A DNA stretch of 12,521 nucleotides, from assembly GCA_903925985.1 (NCBI GenBank), contig CAIYHK010000093.1:1-12521 (forward strand). The letters are read 5' to 3'. The notes under the pieces were generated by a model that saw only the letters and a program-made list of their open reading frames with translations, was not told the origin of the DNA and did no database searches. Each line of letters starts with the position of its first letter. Position 1 is the stretch's first letter. Origin of the DNA: an uncultured Actinomycetes bacterium. Its GTDB lineage: Bacteria > Actinomycetota > Acidimicrobiia > Acidimicrobiales > Ilumatobacteraceae. Of this stretch, positions 1-5,660 are shown in pieces. Position numbers and translations under genes: made by a program.

Positions 1-1
1 A

Positions 2-616
2 ATGCATATGCACTTCTCGCTTTTCCGTGGCGAAGACAACGCTATCTAAGACCCCAAGGATCCATATTTCCTCTCACCTGTTGCCAAACAGTTCATGGCT
101 GGCCTATTACGGCACGCGTCAGAGATCACCGCTATCACTAACCAAACTGTGAACAGTTACAAGCGGCTTGTGCCTGGTTTTGAAGCACCGGTTCATATCT
201 CGTGGGCAAGAAATAATCGCAGTGGCCTGATTCGAGTTCCAATCCCCAAAAAGGGCAACCCGATGGCCACCCGAATTGAATATCGATCACCAGACCCTGT
301 GTGCAATCCGTATCTCGCTTTCTCAGTTCTTTTGGCTGCTGGCATGAAAGGAATTGAAGAGAGTTACGAACTCCCCGAAGAGGCCGATGCCAATTTGTTT
401 GAGATGGATGATCTGGCACTTTCCAAGTACGGCATTGCTCAGCTTCCGCAGTCCTTGAATGATGCATTAGTTGCAATGGAGAACTCCGAGCTTGTGGCCG
501 ATGCTTTGGGTGAACACATCTTTGAATGGTTCCTTCGCAACAAGCGCTCAGAATGGCGCGCGTATAAGACTCATGTCTCACAGTTTGAGCTCGATAGGTA
601 CTTGAAGGCCCTCTGA
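2..616 (+). CDS. glnA: Glutamine synthetase type I, C-terminal part, frame interrupted by an in-frame stop (5' end outside window)
   Basis: Glutamine synthetase makes glutamine from glutamate, ammonia and ATP in the cytoplasm as a dodecamer. Only the C-terminal part is present. The frame starting at base 2 reads M-H-M-H-F-S-L-F-R-G-E, the conserved H-x-H-x-S-L-F strand. After the stop at 47-49 it continues with D-P-K-D-P-Y-F-L-S-P-V-A-K. Further on are E-I-T-A-I-T-N-Q-T-V-N-S-Y-K-R-L, P-G-F-E-A-P, the N-R-S segment and R-I-E-Y-R-S-P-D, all signatures of the ATP, glutamate and ammonium sites. The C-terminal L-G-E-H-I-F-E helix is also typical. There is no Tyr adenylylation loop, which fits the GSI-alpha type. 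The first Met downstream of the stop is at 95, inside the catalytic domain, and is unlikely to be a true start. The regulator gene begins one base after the stop codon, implying co-transcription. The family assignment is very sure. Whether the gene is intact in the organism is uncertain because of the TAA. Confidence 0.9.
47..49 (+). other. In-frame TAA inside the glnA reading frame
   Basis: The codon after N-A-I and before D-P-K-D in the glutamine synthetase frame is TAA. Homology to the family continues on both sides in the same frame. In relatives this position (N-A-F-H/F/Y-D) holds an ordinary, usually aromatic residue, so a one-base change from a Tyr codon would be enough. It is either a nonsense mutation or a sequencing or assembly error close to the window edge. 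Confidence 0.85.
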
Positions 617-617
617 C

Positions 618-1316
618 ATGAATTCTTCGCACGCAGGCATGGAACTCGCGGTCGTGTTTCCCGACCCCGCTCCCATCGATCTTGCGCGCACACTCGACCT
701 CGCTGGCTTTCGTTGGAAGGCAGTGAATTCGTGGGATGACGCTGTGCGTAATGCTCCTGGCGCTGGCTGGGCAGGCGCAATCGTCTCATGTGAAGAAAAG
801 CCCGAGGACGCATGGGCATTTTGTCGTGCACTCCGCAAACAAGACGGAGATTCAACTCGCATTCTCCTGTTAGTTACAGGGGCACAACTCGCGGACCTCG
901 AGTTGCGAGATGAGCTTTATGACGACTTCTGTATTTCTCCATTCCACCCTCGTGAATTTGAAACTCGATTCCGTCATCTCATGGGCCGGGGTATACAGGC
1001 ATCGCGTCCTGAGCTCGTTGAATACTCAGGCCTTGTGTTGAACCTTGAGACCTACCAAGCAACCATCGAGTCACGTCCTCTTGATCTCACCTTCATGGAA
1101 TACGAGCTCTTGCGGTTTCTTGCTCAGAACCCAGGAAAGGTCTTCACACGCGAAATGCTGCTATCGCGAGTTTGGGGATATGAGTACTACGGCGGTGCAA
1201 GAACAGTCGACGTTCATATCCGTCGTTTACGTGCGAAACTCAGCGAAGAGCATGCGTATTTGATCCAAACCGTGCGCAGTGTTGGCTACAAGTTTGGTGA
1301 ATCCCGCTGGGGTTAA
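618..1316 (+). CDS. GlnR-like OmpR/PhoB-family transcriptional regulator with degenerate receiver
   Basis: This is a DNA-binding regulator of 232 residues. Residues about 8-122 form a receiver-like domain and about 133-226 an OmpR-type winged helix. The helix has R-P-L-D-L-T-F-M-E-Y-E-L-L, V-F-T-R-E-M-L, V-W-G-Y-E and R-T-V-D-V-H-I-R-R-L-R-A-K-L. This C-terminal domain closely resembles actinobacterial GlnR, the global nitrogen regulator. In the receiver the phospho-acceptor Asp appears to be Ser57 (A-G-A-I-V-S). The conserved Lys is Ser107 (I-S-P-F-H-P-R-E), and only one Asp of the acidic pair (Asp16) remains. It therefore should not work by phosphotransfer, and no histidine kinase is nearby. 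The ATG lies one base after the glnA stop, with AAGG at 604-607 as a possible ribosome site. A second ATG at 639 begins exactly at the first receiver strand and is an alternative start. Its position makes nitrogen control of glnA the likely job, which is inference. Its stop overlaps the convergent amidohydrolase stop. Confidence 0.85.
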   Translation: MNSSHAGMELAVVFPDPAPIDLARTLDLAGFRWKAVNSWDDAVRNAPGAGWAGAIVSCEEKPEDAWAFCRALRKQDGDSTRILLLVTGAQLADLELRDELYDDFCISPFHPREFETRFRHLMGRGIQASRPELVEYSGLVLNLETYQATIESRPLDLTFMEYELLRFLAQNPGKVFTREMLLSRVWGYEYYGGARTVDVHIRRLRAKLSEEHAYLIQTVRSVGYKFGESRWG

Positions 1317-2677
1317 CTCAGTCGTTGAATTTTCCGGCTCAGCACATCGTGCTGTCGCAACATTGATTCAAGTTCATCGCTTACGAGCATGCCGTTGCGC
1401 ACGATGGTGCGCCCATGAACGATTGTGTCCCGCGCCGAAGTCGGACCACATCGCAGCCACGCTTCGATTGGATCAGCCACGGCACCTGCAAAGACCGGGC
1501 CGGTCAGCGACCAAATCGCCAAATCGCCAACAGCGCCTTCGCTGATTTCACCAATTTCACCTTCACGTCCAAGGCACCCAGCGCCACCGACTGTTGCGCA
1601 TTCAAGAGCCATCCGCGCTGAGCCCGCATCAGCACCGTTGCGGAGCTTTGCCAGCAACATCGCTTGGCGTGCTTCAAGCCACAACGATGCTGAGTCAGCC
1701 GATGCTGAACCATCAACACCCAGACCGACTTTCACACCGTGGGCACGTAGGTCAACAATCGGTGCAATACCTGACGCAAGGATGAGGTTGCTACTCGGAC
1801 AGTGAGCCACACCGACACCAGCACGACCGAGTTCTTTCACTTCCTCGGGATTCGGCATCACACAATGCGCCAACCACGCACGGTCGGTGCACCAACCCAC
1901 TTCCTTTAGATATTCCATCGGGCGGCACCCGAAACGCTGCAATGAAAATGCGTCATCTTCTGCATTTTCAGCGAAGTGGGTGTGCAGCCTCACATCAAGT
2001 TTTTCTGCCAACTCTGCAGAACGCTTCATGAGATCAACCGTGACACTAAACGGCGAACACGGCGCCAATGCCACTCGGGTCATGGCGCCAAATGAACGAT
2101 CATGATGCCGGGCGACGGCAGCTTCGGATTCAGCGAGAATTGTGTCGTCATCTTGCACCACATCGTCTGGTGGCAACCCGCCATCTTTTTGCGACAGTGA
2201 CATCGAGCCCCGGGTGGGATGAAAACGCAGACCGAGATCACGTGCTGCCCTAATTTCGGCGGACAAGATGTCGCCGCCGTTCTTGGGGTGAAGATAGAGA
2301 TGGTCGGTCGAGGTTGTGCACCCAGATAATGCGAGTTCCGCTAAACCCACCCAGGCTGATACGTAGACGGACTCCTCATCGATTGCACTCCACAGCGGGT
2401 AGAGGGTCTGCAGCCAACCAAAAAGTGGGGCCGACGTCATTGGCGGATACGCGCGAGTCAGATTTTGGTAAAGGTGATGATGTGTGTTCACCAAACCAGG
2501 TGTCACAAGACAATCGGTTGCATCGATGACTTCATCCGCGAGTGGAAGTGGATCCGACGAACCACCGACACGCTTTATGAAACCATCTTCCACCAAGACC
2601 CAACCACCGGGTATCTCGCGGCGGTGGGTGTCAACAGTCGCGACGAGGCGCGCATTCTTGACAAGCAGACTTGTCAG
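1313..2677 (-). CDS. 8-oxoguanine deaminase / chlorohydrolase-type amidohydrolase, apparent CTG start
   Basis: This is a metal-dependent amidohydrolase of the AtzB/TrzN/8-oxoguanine deaminase group, which hydrolytically deaminates purine-like or triazine rings in the cytoplasm. N-terminal to C-terminal it shows P-G-L-V-N-T-H-H-H-L-Y-Q (metal ligands H-x-H, about residues 66-68) and the family-specific T-T-S-T-D-H-L-Y-L-H-P. It also has H-T-H-F-A-E, L-A-H-C-V and G-L-G-V-D-G-S-A-S-A-D-S-A, which carries the catalytic Asp. With CTG at 2677 it has 454 residues, the usual family size, and begins with the expected strand (T-S-L-L-V-K-N-A-R-L-V-A-T-V-D). The first ATG/GTG/TTG in frame is TTG at 2596, which would delete that beta-strand region. 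GGAG at 2686-2689, 8 nt upstream, supports the CTG. The gene follows the small membrane gene with a C-TGA overlap. The exact substrate is not proven; 8-oxoguanine is the best guess. Confidence 0.8.
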   Translation of the reverse strand: MTSLLVKNARLVATVDTHRREIPGGWVLVEDGFIKRVGGSSDPLPLADEVIDATDCLVTPGLVNTHHHLYQNLTRAYPPMTSAPLFGWLQTLYPLWSAIDEESVYVSAWVGLAELALSGCTTSTDHLYLHPKNGGDILSAEIRAARDLGLRFHPTRGSMSLSQKDGGLPPDDVVQDDDTILAESEAAVARHHDRSFGAMTRVALAPCSPFSVTVDLMKRSAELAEKLDVRLHTHFAENAEDDAFSLQRFGCRPMEYLKEVGWCTDRAWLAHCVMPNPEEVKELGRAGVGVAHCPSSNLILASGIAPIVDLRAHGVKVGLGVDGSASADSASLWLEARQAMLLAKLRNGADAGSARMALECATVGGAGCLGREGEIGEISEGAVGDLAIWSLTGPVFAGAVADPIEAWLRCGPTSARDTIVHGRTIVRNGMLVSDELESMLRQHDVLSRKIQRLS

Positions 2678-2829
2678 ACGTTGGTCTCCAAGAGTTCGCT
2701 TCCTTCGTGACGAATCTCAGCGTCACGGTACAAGAAGTGTCCGATCAAAGCGGCAAGACCAGCCGTGCTGAGACCAACAACGATCGGGAAAGCAAGAAGT
2801 GCGATGACCAAAATGATTGCGCCAGCCAT
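2674..2829 (-). CDS. Small membrane protein of 51 residues between RidA and the amidohydrolase
   Basis: I read this short gene directly from the sequence. ATG at 2829 opens 51 codons ending with TGA at 2674-2676. Residues 2-31 are almost entirely hydrophobic (M-A-G-A-I-I-L-V-I-A-L-L-A-F-P, then V-V-G-L-S-T-A-G-L-A-A-L-I-G). This is enough for one long or two short, kinked membrane helices. The rest is a charged tail (Y-R-D-A-E-I-R-H-E-G-S-E-L-L-E-T-N-V). The start is 5 bases after the RidA stop, with AGGA overlapping that stop (TAGGAATCATG). The TGA overlaps the CTG start of the amidohydrolase, so the three genes look translationally coupled. I do not recognise a named family. The tight placement, good start signal and membrane-plus-acidic-tail design argue for a real gene. 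It could anchor or recruit a soluble partner at the membrane, but that is speculation. Confidence 0.7.
   Translation of the reverse strand: MAGAIILVIALLAFPIVVGLSTAGLAALIGHFLYRDAEIRHEGSELLETNV
2686..2689 (-). promoter_or_regulatory. Ribosome binding site (GGAG) supporting the CTG start of the amidohydrolase
   Basis: The minus strand reads GGAG followed by 8 nt and then CTG at 2677. This is a good Shine-Dalgarno spacing, and it sits inside the end of the upstream small gene. It matters because no ATG, GTG or TTG exists in frame between the stop at 2717-2719 and the TTG at 2596. Confidence 0.55.
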
Positions 2830-2834
2830 GATTC

Positions 2835-3191
2835 CTACCGTAGTGGTTTGTAGGCCCAGGCTTCGATTTCAACTTCGCCACCAAATGGCAACGACGCCAC
2901 GCCGATCGTTGAACGCGCGGGGCGAGCACCATTGAAGCCAGCAACATAGGCCTCATTGAACGTGGCGAATGTATCCATGTCCGTAAGGAAGCAGAGGGTC
3001 TTTGCAACATCTTTAAGAGTGCAACCTTCCTCTTTCAGGCGTTCTTTGAGGTTCTGGACTGCCATTGCTGTTTGCGCAGCAACGCCTCCTGGAACAATCG
3101 CTCCGTCTTTCATTCCGAGCTGACCGGAAACGATTACCCAATCTCCTGCGCGGACAACTGGTGTGTAGGGACCCACTGGTGCTTGTGCCAT
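2835..3191 (-). CDS. ridA: RidA/YjgF/YER057c-type enamine/imine deaminase
   Basis: RidA proteins are cytosolic trimers that hydrolyse reactive enamine/imine intermediates such as 2-aminoacrylate to ketoacids and ammonia. The 118 residues from ATG 3191 show G-P-Y-T-P-V-V near the N-terminus, V-S-G-Q-L-G, and A-R-P-A-R-S-T-I-G-V with the substrate-binding Arg (Arg93). They also show the C-terminal V-E-I-E-A-W-A strand, so the active site is intact and the length is normal. A GTG at 3200 would add three residues. I prefer ATG 3191 because a TAGTGT hexamer lies exactly 7 nt before it, as for other leaderless starts here. The gene is first in an operon with the small membrane gene and the amidohydrolase. 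Its promoter region is shared with the divergent lipoprotein gene. Confidence 0.9.
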   Translation of the reverse strand: MAQAPVGPYTPVVRAGDWVIVSGQLGMKDGAIVPGGVAAQTAMAVQNLKERLKEEGCTLKDVAKTLCFLTDMDTFATFNEAYVAGFNGARPARSTIGVASLPFGGEVEIEAWAYKPLR

Positions 3192-3198
3192 GCCCTTC

Positions 3199-3204
3199 AC
3201 ACTA
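3199..3204 (-). promoter_or_regulatory. Putative -10 element (TAGTGT) of leaderless ridA operon
   Basis: TAGTGT matches the actinobacterial TANNNT -10 consensus and is followed by 7 nt and ATG 3191, so transcription would begin at or next to the start codon. No convincing -35 box is seen. Confidence 0.5.
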
Positions 3205-3213
3205 TGCCCCCGA

Positions 3214-3219
3214 TACCAT
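3214..3219 (+). promoter_or_regulatory. Putative -10 element (TACCAT) of leaderless lipoprotein gene
   Basis: TACCAT is followed by 6 nt (CAAAGT) and GTG 3226. It lies only 9 bp from the divergent -10 of the ridA operon, so the two promoters face away from each other and probably affect each other's use. Confidence 0.5.
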
Positions 3220-3225
3220 CAAAGT

Positions 3226-4131
3226 GTGAGTCACAAAACCCCCATGACGCGTCGTGAACTGCTGCAGAAGTCGGCCACTCTCGGCGGTGGAGCCATGGCC
3301 CTATCAGCCGTGGTGGTGGCCTGTGGTGGGGACTCAAAATCCTCCTCATCAGGAGCTTTTGCCCTCGATGAATCAATCGTGGTCGTCAAGCGATTCCCCG
3401 ATTCGGCATTGGTGCCAGGCGAAGTCCGATTGCCCATCTCTCTTGCAAATGATGCTTCGATTCTCGGCAGCGATGACCTGCCCGATGTATTGACCGGCAA
3501 GATCGTGGACCTTGAGACCGGAGAAGTGGTGCACGATGCAATAACCGCGACCAAGCACCAAGGCAACGCACCGACCCCGTACTGGCCTTTCATCGCCAAA
3601 ATCTCCGAGCCGGGAATGTACAAAATCGTGGTTGATGGCGCGAATCCAGATGGTGCTGCCATGCAGATAACCGCCGCAGCCGATGTGTCACTACCGATTC
3701 CTGGAGATGCTCTTCCTTCGGTGGTTACTCCAACTCTTGACAACCCAATGGATATGGATCCGATGTGCACGCTGACACCTAATGCGTGTCCACTACATCG
3801 CACATCAGTGGATCAGGCTTTAAAGACGGGGATGCCAGTTGTTTATCTAATTGGTACGCCCGCACACTGCACTACGGGAACGTGTGCTCCCGCGCTTGAG
3901 TATCTGATTGACATCGCCGCTGAGTTTGAGTCCCGCGCGACATTCATCCACACTGAGGTTTATCAAGACAAAGGTGCTACGAAAGTTACGCCTGCAGTTA
4001 CCGATTACTACATGACTTTTGAACCGGCGTTGTTCATCACCGATTCAAATGGAATTCTCCGAGTGCGTTTAGACAGCGTGTTTGACGAAGAAGAAATTCG
4101 CGATGCGCTGAAGCTGGTTGGTGTCAGCTAA
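3226..4131 (+). CDS. Tat-exported lipoprotein with C-terminal thioredoxin-like domain (C-x4-C)
   Basis: This is an exported protein of 301 residues. It starts with a twin-arginine signal (M-T-R-R-E-L-L-Q-K-S at 7-16, then a hydrophobic stretch). That ends in a lipobox-like V-V-A-C-G-G with Cys33 as the likely lipidated residue, followed by a Ser-rich linker. Residues about 47-155 look like an all-beta domain (P-G-E-V-R-L-P-I, S-E-P-G-M-Y-K-I-V-V-D). Residues about 190-300 look thioredoxin-like: a strand P-V-V-Y-L-I-G-T-P, the pair Cys215-x4-Cys220, and F-E-P-A-L-F-I-T-D with the probable cis-proline (Pro267). An extra pair, Cys181-x6-Cys188, lies in a Met/Asp-rich linker. It should act outside the membrane in a thiol-redox, electron-transfer or metal-related role, but I cannot name a substrate. 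I chose GTG 3226 over ATG 3190 because of the -10 at 3214-3219 and because the longer form puts 12 unlikely residues before the Tat motif. It ends tail-to-tail, overlapping the Fe-S carrier gene. Confidence 0.75.
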   Translation: MSHKTPMTRRELLQKSATLGGGAMALSAVVVACGGDSKSSSSGAFALDESIVVVKRFPDSALVPGEVRLPISLANDASILGSDDLPDVLTGKIVDLETGEVVHDAITATKHQGNAPTPYWPFIAKISEPGMYKIVVDGANPDGAAMQITAAADVSLPIPGDALPSVVTPTLDNPMDMDPMCTLTPNACPLHRTSVDQALKTGMPVVYLIGTPAHCTTGTCAPALEYLIDIAAEFESRATFIHTEVYQDKGATKVTPAVTDYYMTFEPALFITDSNGILRVRLDSVFDEEEIRDALKLVGVS

Positions 4132-4444
4132 AGCTCTTGCCGCAGCCGCATGAGCGCTGCGCGTTGGGATTACTGATCTTGAATCCCTGCTCTTGGATGC
4201 CGTTGGCGTAATCAAGGCTTGCACCAATGAGAAGCGCTGCTGACTCTGAGTCGACTACAACACGAACTCCGTTGTACTCGGCCTGCTGATCCTGTGCTGA
4301 GACATCGGAGTCAAAGAACATGTCGTATTGGAACCCTGAGCAACCACCGGGCTTCACGGCCACACGCAATGCGAGGCTGGAATCGCCCTCGGACTCGATG
4401 AGTTCCTTGACTTTCGATGCTGCTTGGTCGGTAAGAGTGATCAT
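4124..4444 (-). CDS. A-type iron-sulfur cluster carrier (ErpA/IscA/SufA family)
   Basis: A-type carriers take Fe-S clusters from the assembly scaffold and pass them to apo-enzymes in the cytoplasm. The 106-residue product is the normal size. It has the three ligand cysteines: Cys35 in G-G-C-S-G and Cys99/Cys101 in the C-terminal S-C-G-C-G-K-S-F. The family core is also present (R-V-A-V-K-P-G-G-C-S-G-F-Q-Y, S-L-D-Y). Many actinobacteria have one such protein, often called ErpA, but the sequence alone does not separate ErpA, IscA and SufA. It is divergent from mrp across 40 bp, consistent with a shared Fe-S role. Its 3' end overlaps the lipoprotein gene by 8 bp on the other strand. Confidence 0.9.
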   Translation of the reverse strand: MITLTDQAASKVKELIESEGDSSLALRVAVKPGGCSGFQYDMFFDSDVSAQDQQAEYNGVRVVVDSESAALLIGASLDYANGIQEQGFKISNPNAQRSCGCGKSFS

Positions 4445-4452
4445 GTTAGGTA

Positions 4453-4458
4453 AGGATA
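4453..4458 (-). promoter_or_regulatory. Putative -10 element (TATCCT) of the Fe-S carrier gene
   Basis: TATCCT fits TANNNT and lies 8 nt before ATG 4444, which would give a leaderless or nearly leaderless mRNA. No -35 box or Shine-Dalgarno sequence is evident. Confidence 0.45.
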
Positions 4459-4472
4459 ACGAACTTCATCAG

Positions 4473-4478
4473 TAAAAT
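4473..4478 (+). promoter_or_regulatory. Putative -10 element (TAAAAT) of leaderless mrp
   Basis: TAAAAT is a near-perfect -10 box, followed by 6 nt and GTG 4485. It lies 14 bp from the divergent -10 of the Fe-S carrier gene, so a regulator binding between 4459 and 4472 could control both genes. Confidence 0.6.
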
Positions 4479-4484
4479 CATCTT

Positions 4485-5660
4485 GTGACCACCCCCACCG
4501 AACCCGAACTGCTCAGCCTGCTGAGAGCCGTGATTGACCCCGAGCTGGGGGGCAACGTGGTTGACCTAGGCATGGCAACCGTTACCGGCATTACGCCTGA
4601 GGGGATCGTGAATGTGGGGTTCAAGCTCACGATCCGTGGTTGCCCGTTACGCCAGCAGTTGAAAAACGACATCGAATCTCGTGTGGGCTCCCACCCTGGG
4701 GTGACCAAGGTCGTCATTGATTGGGGCGAAATGTCCCAAGAGGAGCGCACCGCAGTTATGGGCCGCGCCCGATGGAACGCACGTGCCGAGGATGACGCCA
4801 CCCAGGTCTCCGTAGACACACGTGTGTTTGCGATCTCAAGCGGCAAAGGTGGCGTCGGCAAGAGTTCAGTCACTGTGAACCTCGCAGCCGCAATGGCTCA
4901 TCGTGGAGCCACTGTTGGTGTGCTTGATGCAGACATCTGGGGCTTCTCGATTCCCCGCATGCTTGGACTCACCGATCGACTCCAGGCCCAGCGCTTTGAG
5001 GGTCATGAAAAACCAATGATCGTTCCCAATGAGCGACGCATTGGAAGCGGAGTGCTGAAGGTTGTCTCCACCGGCATGATGCTTGATGATGAAGACACCG
5101 CATTGATGTGGCGCGGCTTGATGCTCACTAAAGCTGTTGAGCAATTCCTAAATGATGTGAATTGGGGAAAGCTCGACTATCTACTTATCGATATGCCCCC
5201 AGGTACAGGTGATGTACAGATGGGTCTTGCACGCATGTTGCCGCGCACAGAACTGGTGATTGTGACCACACCTGCACTTGCGGCCCAGAAAGTTGCAGCT
5301 CGTGCTGCTGATATGGCCCGTCGCAGTTTTCTGCGAGTTGCCGGTGTGATTGAAAACATGAGTGCCTTTGAATGTGCTCACGGTGATCAGTATCCACTCT
5401 TTGGCCAAGGTGGGGGTCTCGCTCTTGCATCAGACATAGGTGTCCCACTGCTTGGCCAGATTCCGCTTGAGCCAGCAGTGTCGCGTGGTGGCGATGTCGG
5501 CGAACCCGCAGTTCTAACGTCAGATTCACCTGCAGCTCGAGTGTTCCTGCAGATTGCAGACACCTTGATTGCCGAGACGATTCCAGCAAATTCATTGTCA
5601 GAGTGTTCCGCTCGCCAAGCCGAGCCAGAGACCACTCAGGTTTCGTTGCGCCGCAGTTAG
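4485..5660 (+). CDS. mrp: Mrp/ApbC/NBP35-family P-loop ATPase, Fe-S cluster carrier
   Basis: Mrp/ApbC proteins are cytosolic ATPases that bind and transfer [4Fe-4S] clusters. Residues 1-85 are the MIP18/DUF59 domain (D-P-E-L-G-G-N-V-V-D-L-G and R-G-C-P-L with Cys53). A linker follows, then the ParA-like ATPase from about 112. The deviant Walker A is S-G-K-G-G-V-G-K-S at 119-127. D-A-D-I-W-G-F-S-I-P-R-M lies at 148-159, and L-I-D-M-P-P-G-T-G-D at about 234-243. The usual C-x-x-C bridging-cluster motif is not intact: N-M-S-A-F-E-C-A-H-G keeps Cys297 but has Gly at 300. Actinobacterial relatives often vary here. The 391 residues are family-typical. The GTG start is supported by the -10 box 6 nt upstream and by the N-terminal domain. 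The stop TAG overlaps the convergent Nudix stop. Confidence 0.93.
   Translation: MTTPTEPELLSLLRAVIDPELGGNVVDLGMATVTGITPEGIVNVGFKLTIRGCPLRQQLKNDIESRVGSHPGVTKVVIDWGEMSQEERTAVMGRARWNARAEDDATQVSVDTRVFAISSGKGGVGKSSVTVNLAAAMAHRGATVGVLDADIWGFSIPRMLGLTDRLQAQRFEGHEKPMIVPNERRIGSGVLKVVSTGMMLDDEDTALMWRGLMLTKAVEQFLNDVNWGKLDYLLIDMPPGTGDVQMGLARMLPRTELVIVTTPALAAQKVAARAADMARRSFLRVAGVIENMSAFECAHGDQYPLFGQGGGLALASDIGVPLLGQIPLEPAVSRGGDVGEPAVLTSDSPAARVFLQIADTLIAETIPANSLSECSARQAEPETTQVSLRRS

Noticed and set aside
47..49. Programmed recoding or an altered genetic code at the glnA TAA
   Set aside because: All other genes in the window end normally at TAA, TAG or TGA with no internal stops, and there is no sign of a recoding signal. 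Mutation or error is simpler.
95..97. ATG at 95 as a genuine start giving a short glutamine synthetase-like protein
   Set aside because: It would begin inside the catalytic barrel, after the conserved H-x-H-x-S-L-F strand, with no ribosome binding site. Homology continues upstream across the TAA.
1425..1805. Plus-strand open frame opposite the amidohydrolase
   Set aside because: It is an antisense shadow of a gene with intact metal-binding motifs, low complexity in Ser/Pro/Arg, and no start signal.
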